DNA of 64,000 nt from positions 186,001 through 250,000 of the forward strand of contig NZ_JAGHZZ010000002.1 in assembly GCF_017745095.1 (NCBI RefSeq), in the 5' to 3' direction. Below the pieces are notes generated by a model. That model was not told the origin of the DNA and did not search any database. It worked only from the letters and a program-made list of their open reading frames with translations. Both the position numbers and the translations under genes were made by a program. Positions 7,958-17,587 of the stretch are shown one piece after another. How positions within the stretch are numbered: the stretch's first letter is position 1; the number at the start of each line of letters is the position of its first letter. Source of the DNA: Sporocytophaga sp. (GTDB taxonomy: Bacteria; Bacteroidota; Bacteroidia; Cytophagales; Cytophagaceae).

Positions 7958-9337
7958 ATGTTGTTTAACACTATCCTGTCAAAATCCGGCATAAAAAAGG
8001 CACTGCGCAGTGATAAGGACCTGTCAGAGCTATTTTGGGGAAGTGCTACATCATTGATAATAAAAATATCTTCTATTGGTATTAGTTACCTCTTCACTCT
8101 TTTAGTATTATACCTATATAATCCATCAGAATGGGGAATTTTTTCACTATCACTGGCATCCATGATGATTTTCGCAATACCAGGCAGACTTGGCCTTGAT
8201 ACGGCTATCGTCCGATTCACTTCTGAATATCTGACAGAGTCAAACGTAAATAAACTTCAGGACTATTATCAAAAATCCTTCATATTAGTATTATTAAGTA
8301 GTATTGCCTGCACCATACTTATGTATTTCTTTTGTGGATTTTTGGCAGAATCTTTATTCAAAAAGCCAGTAGTAACACAAAGTCTGAAAATAATGTCATT
8401 GGGAATTATACCAATGAATATATTATTTCTTAATGCTGAATCATTAAGGGGACATAAGGAAATAAAATTATATTCATTTTATAAAACAGTTGCTTCATAT
8501 GCATTCTGCATACCCTTATTGTATGTCATAACAAAAGCTGCTGATATAAAATTTAACCCAGAAATAAGTTATGTTATTGGATTATGGATTTCAATGGTTC
8601 TAAGTATAATATCATGGAATAAAAAACTGAAGTTAAATTATACATTAAAAAATCAGGAACATTCTTTTTCCGAGATAATAAAGGTCGCATTTCCAATGCT
8701 TCTAACCACCTCTTTAATTTTCTTATTAGGATGGACAGGCTCATTTGCCATTGGAATATTTCGGCAAGATCCGTCCGAAGTTGGAATATATCAGGTAGCA
8801 TTAAGACTTTCAGCCCTGACTAGTCTTCCAGTCTTAGCAATCAACTCTATTGCTGCTCCGAAGTTTGCTTCACTGAACTCATTAAAAGATACAGAAGGCT
8901 TAGAGAAAGTGATCAGGCAATCGACCAAAATGACGTTCTGGGTATCACTTCCCATTTTATCAATCTTCATAGCATTTCCAGAATTTATTCTTAGCCTTTT
9001 TGGCAAAGAATTTAAGTCAGCTGCCCTGGCTTTAATATTTATATCAATAGGGCAATTTATAAGTTCAATTTGCGGATCCGTCGGTAATCTACTCCAGATG
9101 ACCGGCCACCAGAATAAGATGCAAACGATAATTTTAATAGGTACAGCAGTCAATATATACCTGAACTATCTCTTGATTCCAAAATATGGTATTGCTGGGG
9201 CAGGCTTTGCAAGCATGATAGGAGTTGCTGTGTGGAACCTATCTGCAGTTTATGTCATCTGGAAAGAGATGAACATTACGACCATATATATTCCAAACAT
9301 CAAGAAGATAGGCAAGAGAATAAAAAACTTTATTTAA
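7958..9337 (+). CDS. Wzx-type polysaccharide (lipid-linked oligosaccharide) flippase
   Basis: A 459-residue, strongly hydrophobic protein with about twelve or more predicted membrane segments, of the length usual for the MATE-like flippase superfamily. A short cytoplasmic N-terminus (LFWGSATSLIIKISS) is followed by paired helices throughout. Family-like features include the start of the first helix, GRLGLDTAIVRF, and IPKYGIAGAGFASMIG near residue 410. It would flip undecaprenyl-linked repeat units to the periplasm for the polymerase. It is the first gene of a tight + strand run to 16105 and is followed 10 nt later by a sulfotransferase gene. Confidence 0.9.
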   Translation: MLFNTILSKSGIKKALRSDKDLSELFWGSATSLIIKISSIGISYLFTLLVLYLYNPSEWGIFSLSLASMMIFAIPGRLGLDTAIVRFTSEYLTESNVNKLQDYYQKSFILVLLSSIACTILMYFFCGFLAESLFKKPVVTQSLKIMSLGIIPMNILFLNAESLRGHKEIKLYSFYKTVASYAFCIPLLYVITKAADIKFNPEISYVIGLWISMVLSIISWNKKLKLNYTLKNQEHSFSEIIKVAFPMLLTTSLIFLLGWTGSFAIGIFRQDPSEVGIYQVALRLSALTSLPVLAINSIAAPKFASLNSLKDTEGLEKVIRQSTKMTFWVSLPILSIFIAFPEFILSLFGKEFKSAALALIFISIGQFISSICGSVGNLLQMTGHQNKMQTIILIGTAVNIYLNYLLIPKYGIAGAGFASMIGVAVWNLSAVYVIWKEMNITTIYIPNIKKIGKRIKNFI

Positions 9338-9347
9338 ACAAAAAAAT

Positions 9348-10250
9348 ATGCGATTACCAGATTTCCTAATTGTTGGCGCTCCTAAGTGTGGCACTACTAC
9401 AATGCACGAAATATTAAAACAACATTCACAAATCTTTCTTCCATCAGAAAAAGAAATTCATTTTTTTGATAATAATAAAAATTTCAGCAAAGGAATAAAC
9501 TGGTATAAAAATTACTTTAAAAATGTCGCCCATGACAAAGTTGCAGGAGACATAACACCTTCATACATGTACTACGACTATGCAATAAAACGTATCTATG
9601 ATACATTCGGAAGTAATGTCAAAATAATATTTATGTTGAGAAATCCAGCTGACCGTGCATTTTCAGAATATTCATATAATTTATCCAGAGGACTGATCAA
9701 GGAACAGAACTTCGAAAAAGCGTTAAGTCTTGAAGTTATAAACAAAGATCTGCCTCCATTTGAAAGAAGATATTTTAGCTTTATATCCAGAGGCTATTAC
9801 GGTCAATATATACAAAACTTTCTTGAATATTTTCCAGAGAAAAATTTACACTTCATTTTATTTGAAGATGAATTTCTAAAGGATCCTCAAAAATGTGTTA
9901 AAGAATTACAGGAGTTCCTAGGTGTAAAATATGAAAAGTTAAACACAGATCTGAAGAGTAACACGGGTTTTGTTCCTCATTATCCAGGAATAAATAAGTT
10001 AATATATGATCCAAATCCTATACGATCTGTGCTAAAGAAAATGATACCTGTATATACTTTGAGAAAAGAATTAAAAGAACTGGTCAAAGAAATAAATTCT
10101 AACAAAAAGGTGAAACAGGCAAAACTTTCAATAGAAGTAAAAAACAATCTGTTACAAGAATATTACCAACGTGATATAATAGCTACAGAGAAGTTAATAT
10201 CAAAAGATCTATCGTCCTGGGGTATAAAAAATAAGGGATATGAAAGTTAA
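9348..10250 (+). CDS. PAPS-dependent sulfotransferase 1
   Basis: A 300-residue cytosolic sulfotransferase of the heparan N-sulfotransferase-like group. The 5'-phosphosulfate loop is APKCGTTT (11-18) near the N-terminus, followed by the conserved KEIHFFD segment. The 3'-phosphate-binding motif is FMLRNPADRAFSEY (Arg98 and Ser107). It would transfer sulfate from PAPS to a hydroxyl or amino group of a sugar, probably on the lipid-linked repeat unit. Its stop overlaps the next sulfotransferase start by 11 nt, so the two are coupled. Identity between the two is limited to motifs, so they are probably not a recent duplication and may sulfate different positions. The APS kinase at 21418 would provide the donor. 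Confidence 0.92.
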   Translation: MRLPDFLIVGAPKCGTTTMHEILKQHSQIFLPSEKEIHFFDNNKNFSKGINWYKNYFKNVAHDKVAGDITPSYMYYDYAIKRIYDTFGSNVKIIFMLRNPADRAFSEYSYNLSRGLIKEQNFEKALSLEVINKDLPPFERRYFSFISRGYYGQYIQNFLEYFPEKNLHFILFEDEFLKDPQKCVKELQEFLGVKYEKLNTDLKSNTGFVPHYPGINKLIYDPNPIRSVLKKMIPVYTLRKELKELVKEINSNKKVKQAKLSIEVKNNLLQEYYQRDIIATEKLISKDLSSWGIKNKGYES

Positions 10251-11118
10251 TACTATAATAATCGGAACACAAAAATCCGGTACTACTTCCCTTTACTATT
10301 ATCTAAAGCAACATCCTGATATTTATTTTTCAGAAGTAAAAGAGATAACATATTTTGATAATGATAAATTTTATGAAAAAGGAATTAATTACTTTCATTC
10401 CTTTTTCCCAAATTTTAAAAATCAAAAAATAATCGCAACGGCAGATGTCCATTTACTGCCATCTGCAACTGCACCAGGAAGAGTATTTAAATATAATCCC
10501 AATATTAAAATAATTGTCCTGCTTAGAGAGCCCGTAGACCGTGCGTACTCTGCATTTAATTATGCTAAAAAAAATGGATGGGAAAATTCTGAAATATCTT
10601 TCTTAAAAAGTCTTGAGAAAGAAGAAGAAATAAGAAATAATAAAGGGCTAATCCGAAAAAACGACCTCTTGTATTTCTGGAATGGCTTATATCATCATCA
10701 TTTAACCAACTGGTTTAAGTATTTTCCCAAAGACTCATTTTTCATATTTAAAGATGAAGAGCTTAGAAATAATGGTTATATTAAAATAAAAGAACTATTC
10801 CAATTTCTAGGAATATCAGAAAATCAAGAAATCAATACAAGCAAGGAATATAATAAGGCGGGAAATGTGAAGTCAAAATTTATTCAGAAATATATTCTAA
10901 GCAAAGGATCACCGTCAAAGAAATTCATAGGAAGTATTTTACCTTCTAAAATTAAAGTATTTATAAGATCAAAAGTATTCAAAAAATTAATCGAGCTAAA
11001 TAAGATAGATAAAGAGAATGAGCCTCTTCAAGCACAGGATAGAGTAAAAGCAAGACAATACTTCAGAGATGATCTGCTCAAACTTAAAGAAGAATTATCA
11101 ATCACATTTAATGATTGA
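10240..11118 (+). CDS. PAPS-dependent sulfotransferase 2
   Basis: A 292-residue sulfotransferase. The 5'-phosphosulfate loop is TQKSGTTS (10-17), followed by KEITYFDND. The 3'-phosphate-binding motif is VLLREPVDRAYSAFNY (Arg96 and Ser104). The C-terminal third is rich in Lys and lacks recognisable motifs. The ATG lies inside the end of the previous gene, and its own stop (TGA, 11116-11118) is three bases before the ATG of the hydrolase-like gene. It is the second of three sulfotransferases in the cluster, implying at least two or three sulfation events on the polymer. Acceptor and position are unknown. Confidence 0.92.
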   Translation: MKVNTIIIGTQKSGTTSLYYYLKQHPDIYFSEVKEITYFDNDKFYEKGINYFHSFFPNFKNQKIIATADVHLLPSATAPGRVFKYNPNIKIIVLLREPVDRAYSAFNYAKKNGWENSEISFLKSLEKEEEIRNNKGLIRKNDLLYFWNGLYHHHLTNWFKYFPKDSFFIFKDEELRNNGYIKIKELFQFLGISENQEINTSKEYNKAGNVKSKFIQKYILSKGSPSKKFIGSILPSKIKVFIRSKVFKKLIELNKIDKENEPLQAQDRVKARQYFRDDLLKLKEELSITFND

Positions 11119-11120
11119 AT

Positions 11121-12383
11121 ATGAACAAACTGATCTTAATTATCATTTCTGTAGCATGCTTTCTTTTTGTTAAAGAGGAAGAAAAATATGAGCTATACAA
11201 TCCTTCAAAAGAGATCATTCAACAATCCAAATTCAAACAAGTAGAATTTGGCTTTAACCTTGGCTACCTTGCAAGAATAAAGAGCTCTGAAGTGGCATTA
11301 AACAAAATTTCTAGCTCCGGACAATTCAAGTATATAAGAATTTATGAGCCTTTCGGAAGGACATTATACAATAATTTTGATGATATCTATTCCAAGATTA
11401 ATCAAATAACGTCAAAAGGATTTACCCTATTGATTTCACTTTCTGATTATCCATACGAATCAGAAGTTAAATCAGATATCAATGAAAAATATGAATATGA
11501 AGGTTTAAATGACGAAGCTATAGAAAAAATCTATAGATACTCTAACAGATATCCTCCTGCAGACCTAAATAAATATAAAGTATACTTAAACAAGTTTCTT
11601 TCTGGTCTACAGAATAAAAACTTATTGGATAAAGTTTATTTCGAAATAGGTAATGAACCGGATTCAAAAAAATACTTCTGGGGAACCCCAGAACAGTTTG
11701 AAGAAATCAGAAATGAAACAGTTAAAATCTTAAATCAATATAACACAAAAATCATCTGTTGCGGATATACCGCATCCTTATTAACAAGCACGCCGGATGA
11801 CAGGAGAAAAAAATATATAGAATCCATCAAGCGGAAAAATTCCATTAACCATCCTCCTCTATCTTTTCATATATATTTCAATTCAAACAATCAAAACAGA
11901 GACTTTGACACCATCACTTCTACATACATAAAAAATGGAACGATCACTGAATACGGCATATTCAGCAAAATTACCGACCAGACAGTAAATAAAAACAAAA
12001 TATACAACTCTTCAGAATACATGTATTGGTTTGGAAAACTATTAAACTTTACATACAAAAATGACATCTTAAGAGTTTTTCTATGGAAGCTAGCTGATGA
12101 TCCGTCACAAAAAGGAATGCCCGGTTACTTTGATGGCAAAGGATACGAAAAAGAAAATTATAGATATCTTAATATTGCTCTTGATGTAATAAAAGATGGT
12201 TACTATGTTGAAACAGATGATTCAAAACTAAAAATTACGGGAAAGAATAAAACAATACTAATAGCTTTGAAGCCTATTGAACTTGACAACATTCAAAGCT
12301 CCACATACTCTGAAGTAGCGAAAATTCAAAACAAAAGCATCCGGCTAACAGAGAAAAATTGGATCATTTACAACAATAAATAA
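11121..12383 (+). CDS. PslG-like clan GH-A glycoside hydrolase, exported
   Basis: A 420-residue protein. An N-terminal hydrophobic segment (LILIIISVACFLFV, about 4-17) acts as signal or anchor, so the protein is periplasmic or membrane-tethered. A (beta/alpha)8-type body carries the clan GH-A acid/base signature FEIGNEPD (Glu179) and a later TITEYG (Glu277), which fits the nucleophile strand. Spacing of about 100 residues between them is normal for the clan. In Pseudomonas, PslG, a GH39-type enzyme in an exopolysaccharide cluster, plays such a part, and this protein of similar length may trim or release polymer. An in-frame TTG lies 6 nt upstream at 11115; the ATG was preferred. The exact GH family is not settled. 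Confidence 0.7.
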   Translation: MNKLILIIISVACFLFVKEEEKYELYNPSKEIIQQSKFKQVEFGFNLGYLARIKSSEVALNKISSSGQFKYIRIYEPFGRTLYNNFDDIYSKINQITSKGFTLLISLSDYPYESEVKSDINEKYEYEGLNDEAIEKIYRYSNRYPPADLNKYKVYLNKFLSGLQNKNLLDKVYFEIGNEPDSKKYFWGTPEQFEEIRNETVKILNQYNTKIICCGYTASLLTSTPDDRRKKYIESIKRKNSINHPPLSFHIYFNSNNQNRDFDTITSTYIKNGTITEYGIFSKITDQTVNKNKIYNSSEYMYWFGKLLNFTYKNDILRVFLWKLADDPSQKGMPGYFDGKGYEKENYRYLNIALDVIKDGYYVETDDSKLKITGKNKTILIALKPIELDNIQSSTYSEVAKIQNKSIRLTEKNWIIYNNK

Positions 12384-12391
12384 AGTTGAAA

Positions 12392-13693
12392 ATGATAAAT
12401 AAAGATAAGCTCATTATATTAATCTTCCTTCTTGGTCCATTTTTTATTGATCAGGCCAATGGCTTGATTAAAGAAAAACTTAATCTGGATATATCCATTA
12501 GCGTCTATTACAAATTTTGTATCTATATAATTCTAATTGTTTATATCTTCATTAATGACCAGAAAAAAAAATATAGTCTTGGTATTCTGATTTTATTCTT
12601 ACTTTTTATCATAAGTGTATTTGCCAATTTAATAACATCTCAAACCGACATCTCCACAATTTCAAAGGATTTCACGTTCATAGTAAAAATCGTTATCCTG
12701 CCTCTCACCTACTTCGCTGCCAATATTTACTTTAGCAATAACACAAAGTTACTGAATAATGATCAAGCTACTTATAACCTATTTACCTTTCTTTTAACTA
12801 TGTTATTTATTGCACAGATCCTTACTCCATATGGATTTGGCCTGTCAACATATGGAGAAAACAAAGAAGGAGAAGCAATAGGCTGGTCTGGATTTTTTAT
12901 TTCGGGAAATGAGCTAAGTGCATTTTTTATTCTAATATATTCCTTGACCAGCTTTTTCGCTTTATATAATTATCATAAAATAAAATCACCACTGATCATA
13001 GTTATGGGCATAATGTCGGGAGCCTTCCTTGGCACAAAAACCGCTATACTTGGATCATTTCTAATATTGTTTATGAATTACGCTTTAATCAAGGCATATA
13101 ACAGAACCTTACTTAACATTACAAAATTTGACATCACTCTTATCAAACTCCTATCAGTCGGTATCTTGATGGGAATGATATTCATTGGAAAAATAATCGA
13201 ATTAATGACTCCTCTGTACAACCGATATGTTTATTTCTCTGCTATTAAAGAAAATGCAGTATATGGAAGTAGGATTGAAAGGTTAGAACCTATCATTACA
13301 GAATATAAAGATTTTTCATTATTACAACAACTCTTCGGGAGAGGATTTGCATTTGCCAAAAGCAGAACAATTGGAGAAACCAGATTCACAATAGCTGAAA
13401 TAGATATCATAGATCTATGGTATACTTTCGGATTTATAGGCATGTGTGCCATATATGGAGTATGGATATATTTATTTATTAAAACTGCTGGTTACTTCTT
13501 TTATAAAAAAGATATCCTTGCAATTCCAATAGCTATATCGCTAATTATACTCATCATGAACAGTGTAGTTGCCGGACATATAATGTATGCAACCCTCACT
13601 CATATTTTTCTGGGATACATTCTAGGATATCTTTATAAATCCTTTGAAAACAAACAGTTAATTAAAGCCAATGAAAATTCTACTAATTTCTAA
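12392..13693 (+). CDS. Wzy-like polysaccharide polymerase / O-antigen ligase family
   Basis: A 433-residue membrane protein with about ten to twelve hydrophobic segments and a large hydrophilic loop around 265-345. This loop contains SRIERLEPIITEYKDFS, followed by LFGRGFAFAKS and EIDIIDLWYTFGFIG, the order seen in Wzy and WaaL-type proteins (periplasmic loop, then GxG and E..xxxGxxG). It should join flipped repeat units into polymer at the periplasmic face. An in-frame TTG stands 6 nt upstream of the chosen ATG. The 3' end overlaps the next glycosyltransferase start by 23 nt. Polymerase and ligase cannot be told apart by sequence alone; the context of Wza, Wzc and Wzx favours polymerase. Confidence 0.82.
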   Translation: MINKDKLIILIFLLGPFFIDQANGLIKEKLNLDISISVYYKFCIYIILIVYIFINDQKKKYSLGILILFLLFIISVFANLITSQTDISTISKDFTFIVKIVILPLTYFAANIYFSNNTKLLNNDQATYNLFTFLLTMLFIAQILTPYGFGLSTYGENKEGEAIGWSGFFISGNELSAFFILIYSLTSFFALYNYHKIKSPLIIVMGIMSGAFLGTKTAILGSFLILFMNYALIKAYNRTLLNITKFDITLIKLLSVGILMGMIFIGKIIELMTPLYNRYVYFSAIKENAVYGSRIERLEPIITEYKDFSLLQQLFGRGFAFAKSRTIGETRFTIAEIDIIDLWYTFGFIGMCAIYGVWIYLFIKTAGYFFYKKDILAIPIAISLIILIMNSVVAGHIMYATLTHIFLGYILGYLYKSFENKQLIKANENSTNF

Positions 13694-14708
13694 TATGTAC
13701 CCTTCCGAAGAGAAGCCATATGCAGGAATATTTATAAAGAACCAATATGAAAGACTTAAAACAATTATGCTCAATGATGAGATACATTTGTTTTATATGA
13801 AAAGGAAATATACCAATACATTGAGTAGTATTTTAAAATATGCCAATACATTTATAAAGTTTATTCCAAATCTATTTAAGAAATACGATATCATCCACGT
13901 CCACTTTTTTTATCCTTTGATCATACTCGCAATACTTTACAAAAAGCTCCATAGAAAAACAAAAATAGTAGTGACATTTCATGGAACAGATATTACACAA
14001 CATGTTCAATCGAGGATCAATAAAAAAATATATTCAGTATTTGCAGCACAGGTAGACATCATTATTGCCGTAGGTAGAGACCTTGCAGAGGAAATAGAAA
14101 ATAAACTACGGGTAAAAGTCAATGTAATCCTAAGTGCGGGAATAGATGAAAACACATTTTACAAGGAAGAACAAACAAACAAGGAATTCGACTATCTGTT
14201 TGTAGGATCATTCATTAGCAGAAAAGGTACGGATATATTGATTGAAAGCATTAAACAAATAACCAATACAAATATCAAATACTGCTTTGTCGGATCAGGA
14301 GAATTTATAGGTGAATTACAAAAATTAAACAAAGAGCAGGTAAAAATATATCAGAATTTAAATCAGCAACAGTTAAGAACAATTTATAATAAGTCAAGGT
14401 TCTTTGTCTTGCCTTCTCGGAATGAACCTTTTGGACTAGTAGTAACTGAATCTATGTTCTGTGGCACTCCAGCTATCGTTGCACCCAACGGAGGGCTTAC
14501 AGAACAGGTTATTGATAATAAGAATGGCTATATAATGAAAGAAAATACACCTGAAGTACTTTCGGAAATTATTAATAAGACTATTGCAATGAACGAAGAT
14601 GAATACAAAAACATTTCTGAAAATGCTTATCGTTCAAACAAAACCCATAGTCTGAATAACATTTGCATGGAACTCAAAGAAATATACAAAAACATTTATG
14701 TTAAATAA
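13671..14708 (+). CDS. GT4-family glycosyltransferase
   Basis: A 345-residue GT-B fold enzyme. The N-terminal half starts [20 protein letters not shown], a typical acceptor-side opening, and contains VVTFHGTDI. The C-terminal half begins at about 170 with [20 protein letters not shown] and carries the E-x7-E motif in [17 protein letters not shown]. It adds one sugar from a nucleotide donor to the growing lipid-linked repeat unit at the cytosolic face of the inner membrane. It overlaps both neighbours (23 nt with the polymerase, 11 nt with the acyltransferase), so it lies in the same operon. Sugar and linkage are not predictable. Confidence 0.9.
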   Translation: MKILLISNMYPSEEKPYAGIFIKNQYERLKTIMLNDEIHLFYMKRKYTNTLSSILKYANTFIKFIPNLFKKYDIIHVHFFYPLIILAILYKKLHRKTKIVVTFHGTDITQHVQSRINKKIYSVFAAQVDIIIAVGRDLAEEIENKLRVKVNVILSAGIDENTFYKEEQTNKEFDYLFVGSFISRKGTDILIESIKQITNTNIKYCFVGSGEFIGELQKLNKEQVKIYQNLNQQQLRTIYNKSRFFVLPSRNEPFGLVVTESMFCGTPAIVAPNGGLTEQVIDNKNGYIMKENTPEVLSEIINKTIAMNEDEYKNISENAYRSNKTHSLNNICMELKEIYKNIYVK

Positions 14709-15213
14709 AGTCTCCTATTTCTTTTATTATTTAATAATAAAACAGCTTCCACATAGCCGGTATTTAACTTTATCAAATACCATAAGAGTTTTATACATGA
14801 GCAAGGTAATGAAAATAATGCCTTACGATTCTAAATCAATGATACAAAACAATGTTTATATCAGTTCTCCCGGAAAAGTTAGAATTGGGAATAATTGCCA
14901 GATCAATGAGAACGTTTTCATACAAGGAGCTACAATCGGGAATCATGTGATGATTGCTCCAAATGTTGCATTAATCTCTAATATGCATAATCATAACCTG
15001 ACTGATATTCCAATGAACCTTCAAGGAAAGGTAACTGGTAATAAAATAACAATTGAAGATGATGTTTGGATTGGTAGAAATGCTATAATAATGCCAGGAA
15101 TAGTAATAGGCAAAGGAGCAATTATTGCAGCCGGAGCAGTTGTAACTAAAGATGTCCCGCCCTACACCATTGTAGGTGGAGTACCAGCAAAACAACTTAA
15201 AAGGAGAAAATAA
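14698..15213 (+). CDS. Left-handed beta-helix acyltransferase (O-acetyltransferase-like)
   Basis: A 171-residue protein with hexapeptide repeats of the LbetaH family between about 55 and 165. Examples are [20 protein letters not shown] and [20 protein letters not shown], ending with the very common [20 protein letters not shown]. The likely catalytic His is in SNMHNHN. This layout matches CapG/WbbJ-like acetyltransferases that modify surface sugars using acetyl-CoA. It starts 11 nt inside the preceding glycosyltransferase gene and ends one base before the next ATG. O- or N-acetylation of the exopolysaccharide is the probable role. Confidence 0.88.
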   Translation: MLNKVSYFFYYLIIKQLPHSRYLTLSNTIRVLYMSKVMKIMPYDSKSMIQNNVYISSPGKVRIGNNCQINENVFIQGATIGNHVMIAPNVALISNMHNHNLTDIPMNLQGKVTGNKITIEDDVWIGRNAIIMPGIVIGKGAIIAAGAVVTKDVPPYTIVGGVPAKQLKRRK

Positions 15214-15214
15214 A

Positions 15215-16105
15215 ATGAGACTGGAAAAGCCAACTATACCTGAAAAAAAAACAATTGTGTATATCATTGGAGCCGGAAGAAGTGGAACTACACTGCTAGA
15301 CATACTGCTTGGAAATGGCGCAGAATATACCAGCTTAGGAGAAATTAACAGATTTCCCAAACGGGATGGTATTCCACCCAAAACTTCCACTGCATCTGAT
15401 AAATATTACTTTTGGTTGCAGATAAGAGATATTGTCATGGCCCAAAACAATCAGGTGAAGCTGAGCTATATTCATACATTACATAAAAAGTTTGAGTATC
15501 ATACCGGATATCTGTTTAACATTTTATTAAAAAAGTTTAAAAAACACGAATACAGGATATACACAAAATTTTTAACGAATCTCTATGATGAAATTTTCAA
15601 ATATACTAAAGAGAATACTATCATAGAGTCTTCCAAATATCCGGGCAGAGCATGCAATCTTTCCGAAATATTACCATATGAAATGAAGTACATTTACCTA
15701 CAAAGAGATCCAGTTGCTGTTGTAAATGCTTTTATGAAGAAAAACATAGAACAACCTTCCAAATCATGGCTATTGGCAAATATCTATTACTTCTTTGTAA
15801 ACCTACTATGTAAGAGAACAATCAGGAAACTTGGCAAAAAACACAATGTTATAACCATCAAATATGAAGATCTGCTCGCCCATCCAGTTAGGGTATTGAC
15901 AGATATTGAGAAAAAACTATCGATGGACTTATCCTTGGTTAAAGAAAAACTAGAAAAAAAAGAAGCCCTTAAAGTAGGGTACTTATTTGATGGAAACAGA
16001 ATACGCACCAATGATGTTATTTCATTTCAGCCAAGCAGGTATGATTATGAAAAAACTTTTAAAAATAAAATTACGAGATATATTAACCTTTCACTTTATT
16101 CATAA
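15215..16105 (+). CDS. PAPS-dependent sulfotransferase 3
   Basis: A 296-residue protein of the Sulfotransfer_3 type, more distant from the other two. The 5'-phosphosulfate loop is IIGAGRSGTTLLDILL (about 17-32), followed by the conserved LGEI. The 3'-phosphate-binding segment is YIYLQRDPVAVVNAFM, and a late KYEDLLAHP motif matches the family. An in-frame GTG upstream (15176) would lengthen it by 13 residues. The ATG at 15215 was chosen because a strong Shine-Dalgarno-like aaggag (15201-15206) precedes it and the upstream gene stops one base before. It closes the flippase operon; the next gene has its own promoter. Confidence 0.88.
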   Translation: MRLEKPTIPEKKTIVYIIGAGRSGTTLLDILLGNGAEYTSLGEINRFPKRDGIPPKTSTASDKYYFWLQIRDIVMAQNNQVKLSYIHTLHKKFEYHTGYLFNILLKKFKKHEYRIYTKFLTNLYDEIFKYTKENTIIESSKYPGRACNLSEILPYEMKYIYLQRDPVAVVNAFMKKNIEQPSKSWLLANIYYFFVNLLCKRTIRKLGKKHNVITIKYEDLLAHPVRVLTDIEKKLSMDLSLVKEKLEKKEALKVGYLFDGNRIRTNDVISFQPSRYDYEKTFKNKITRYINLSLYS

Positions 16106-16106
16106 T

Positions 16107-16162
16107 GTTAACTTTTGTTAATATTCACTTAATATCCAAATAATTTGTTTTCTATACCTTTA
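16107..16162 (+). promoter_or_regulatory. Pho-box-like repeat promoter of algD
   Basis: Heptamers GTTAACT (16107), GTTAATA (16117) and CTTAATA (16128) are spaced 10 and 11 bp. A -7-like TACCTTTA (16155-16162) begins 27 bp after the start of the last unit, close to the 26 bp at the flippase promoter. The start codon is 39 bp beyond. The last base of the -7 differs from TAnnTTTG. Confidence 0.5.
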
Positions 16163-16200
16163 CATCAGAAAATAATATTAACCACCTGATATTTTTTGAA

Positions 16201-17508
16201 ATGAAAATAAGTGTATTTGGTTTAGGTTATGTTGGTATTGTATCCTGCGCATGCTTTGCTAAATATGAGCATGAGATAATAGGGGTTGATACCAATGAAG
16301 AAAAAATAAAGCTTATTCAGAATAAAAAGTCAACTATCGTTGAAGAGGGTTTAGACGAGCTCCTTATTGAAGGAATAAACAAAAACCTCATCACGGCTAC
16401 CAATGATTTTAATTATGCAATATTGAACACTGATATTTCTATCATATGTGTTGGTACTCCAAGTCAGCAAAATGGGAATATCGATTTGAGCTACATCTAT
16501 AACGTAGTGGATCAAATAGGTCAAAGCCTTAAAGAGAAGGACACATTTCATACTGTGCTTATCAGAAGTACCGTTGCCCCTGGCACAGTAAGACACTCAA
16601 TAAATAGGATCGAAGCCATATCAGGAAAAATATATGAACAGGACTTTGCAGTTGCCTCTAACCCAGAATTCCTGAGAGAAGGTTCTGCAATTGCAGACTT
16701 CTTCAATCCACCATACACCATTATTGGAACAGATTCAGACAAATGTGCTAAAATAATTACTTCCCTATACAGCAGTATAGAGGCCCCGATATATACGCTA
16801 CTCCCTGAAGAATCAGAAATGATTAAATATGCGAACAATAATTTTCACGCTTTAAAAATTACTTTTGCTAATGAGCTTGGGAATATATGTAAAGCATTAA
16901 AAATAGATGGAGAAAAGGTCATGGATGTAGTATCGAAAGATACCAAACTAAATCTTTCCCCTTATTATATGAAACCAGGCTTTGCATTTGGAGGGTCATG
17001 TCTACCGAAGGATGTAAGAGGTCTCTCCTATCAGGCAAAAGTTCTCGATGTTAAAACGCCTTTGTTGAATAGCATACTTGAAAGCAATGATCATCAAATC
17101 CAAAAAGGCCTTCAATTAATTTACGCAACAGGAAAAAAAAGAATCGGAGTATTGGGTTTTGCCTTCAAAGCTGGAACAGATGATTTAAGAGAGAGCCCAA
17201 TGGTTACTTTAATTGAAACACTAATTGGAAAAGGCTATGAATTGCTGGTTTACGATAAAAGTGTAAACCTGAGTAATCTACTTGGTAAAAACAAAGAATT
17301 CATCAATTCTCATATCCCTCATATTTATAAATTAATAAGAGATCATATTGAAGATATAATAGAACATTCAGATGTAATAGTTATTGGAAACAAATCATCT
17401 GAATTTAAAAGCGCGCTTCATTGTAATCAAGACAAAACCATCATTGATCTGGTTAGAATAGATAAGGCGAAGACAACAGAAAAAGGATATGTCGGCATTT
17501 GCTGGTAG
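16201..17508 (+). CDS. algD: GDP-mannose 6-dehydrogenase
   Basis: A 435-residue NAD-dependent sugar-nucleotide dehydrogenase with striking similarity to AlgD over its whole length (AlgD is 436 residues). The nucleotide-binding opening is FGLGYVGIVS, and VDTNEEKI binds NAD. Strongly shared blocks include SIICVGTPS, RSTVAPGTV, NPEFLREG, KLNLSPYYMKPGFAFGGSC with the catalytic Cys267, FKAGTDDLRESPMV, and the C-terminus ending GICW. It oxidises GDP-D-mannose to GDP-D-mannuronate, so the exopolysaccharide probably contains mannuronic acid or a derivative. UDP-glucose dehydrogenase is the alternative, but the AlgD-like C-terminus argues against it. It has its own repeat-containing promoter, and an 80-nt gap separates it from the next glycosyltransferase. 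Confidence 0.92.
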   Translation: MKISVFGLGYVGIVSCACFAKYEHEIIGVDTNEEKIKLIQNKKSTIVEEGLDELLIEGINKNLITATNDFNYAILNTDISIICVGTPSQQNGNIDLSYIYNVVDQIGQSLKEKDTFHTVLIRSTVAPGTVRHSINRIEAISGKIYEQDFAVASNPEFLREGSAIADFFNPPYTIIGTDSDKCAKIITSLYSSIEAPIYTLLPEESEMIKYANNNFHALKITFANELGNICKALKIDGEKVMDVVSKDTKLNLSPYYMKPGFAFGGSCLPKDVRGLSYQAKVLDVKTPLLNSILESNDHQIQKGLQLIYATGKKRIGVLGFAFKAGTDDLRESPMVTLIETLIGKGYELLVYDKSVNLSNLLGKNKEFINSHIPHIYKLIRDHIEDIIEHSDVIVIGNKSSEFKSALHCNQDKTIIDLVRIDKAKTTEKGYVGICW

Positions 17509-17587
17509 ATCTTCTAAAGGTTCAATCGCTAACAAAGTCTGAATAGAGCTTATCCAATCCATATTAAACCACCAAACCACCAAGAGT

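Noticed and set aside
9348-11118. Two adjacent sulfotransferases as a recent duplication
   Set aside because: Similarity is limited to the cofactor motifs and general order, so they are old paralogues or separately acquired.
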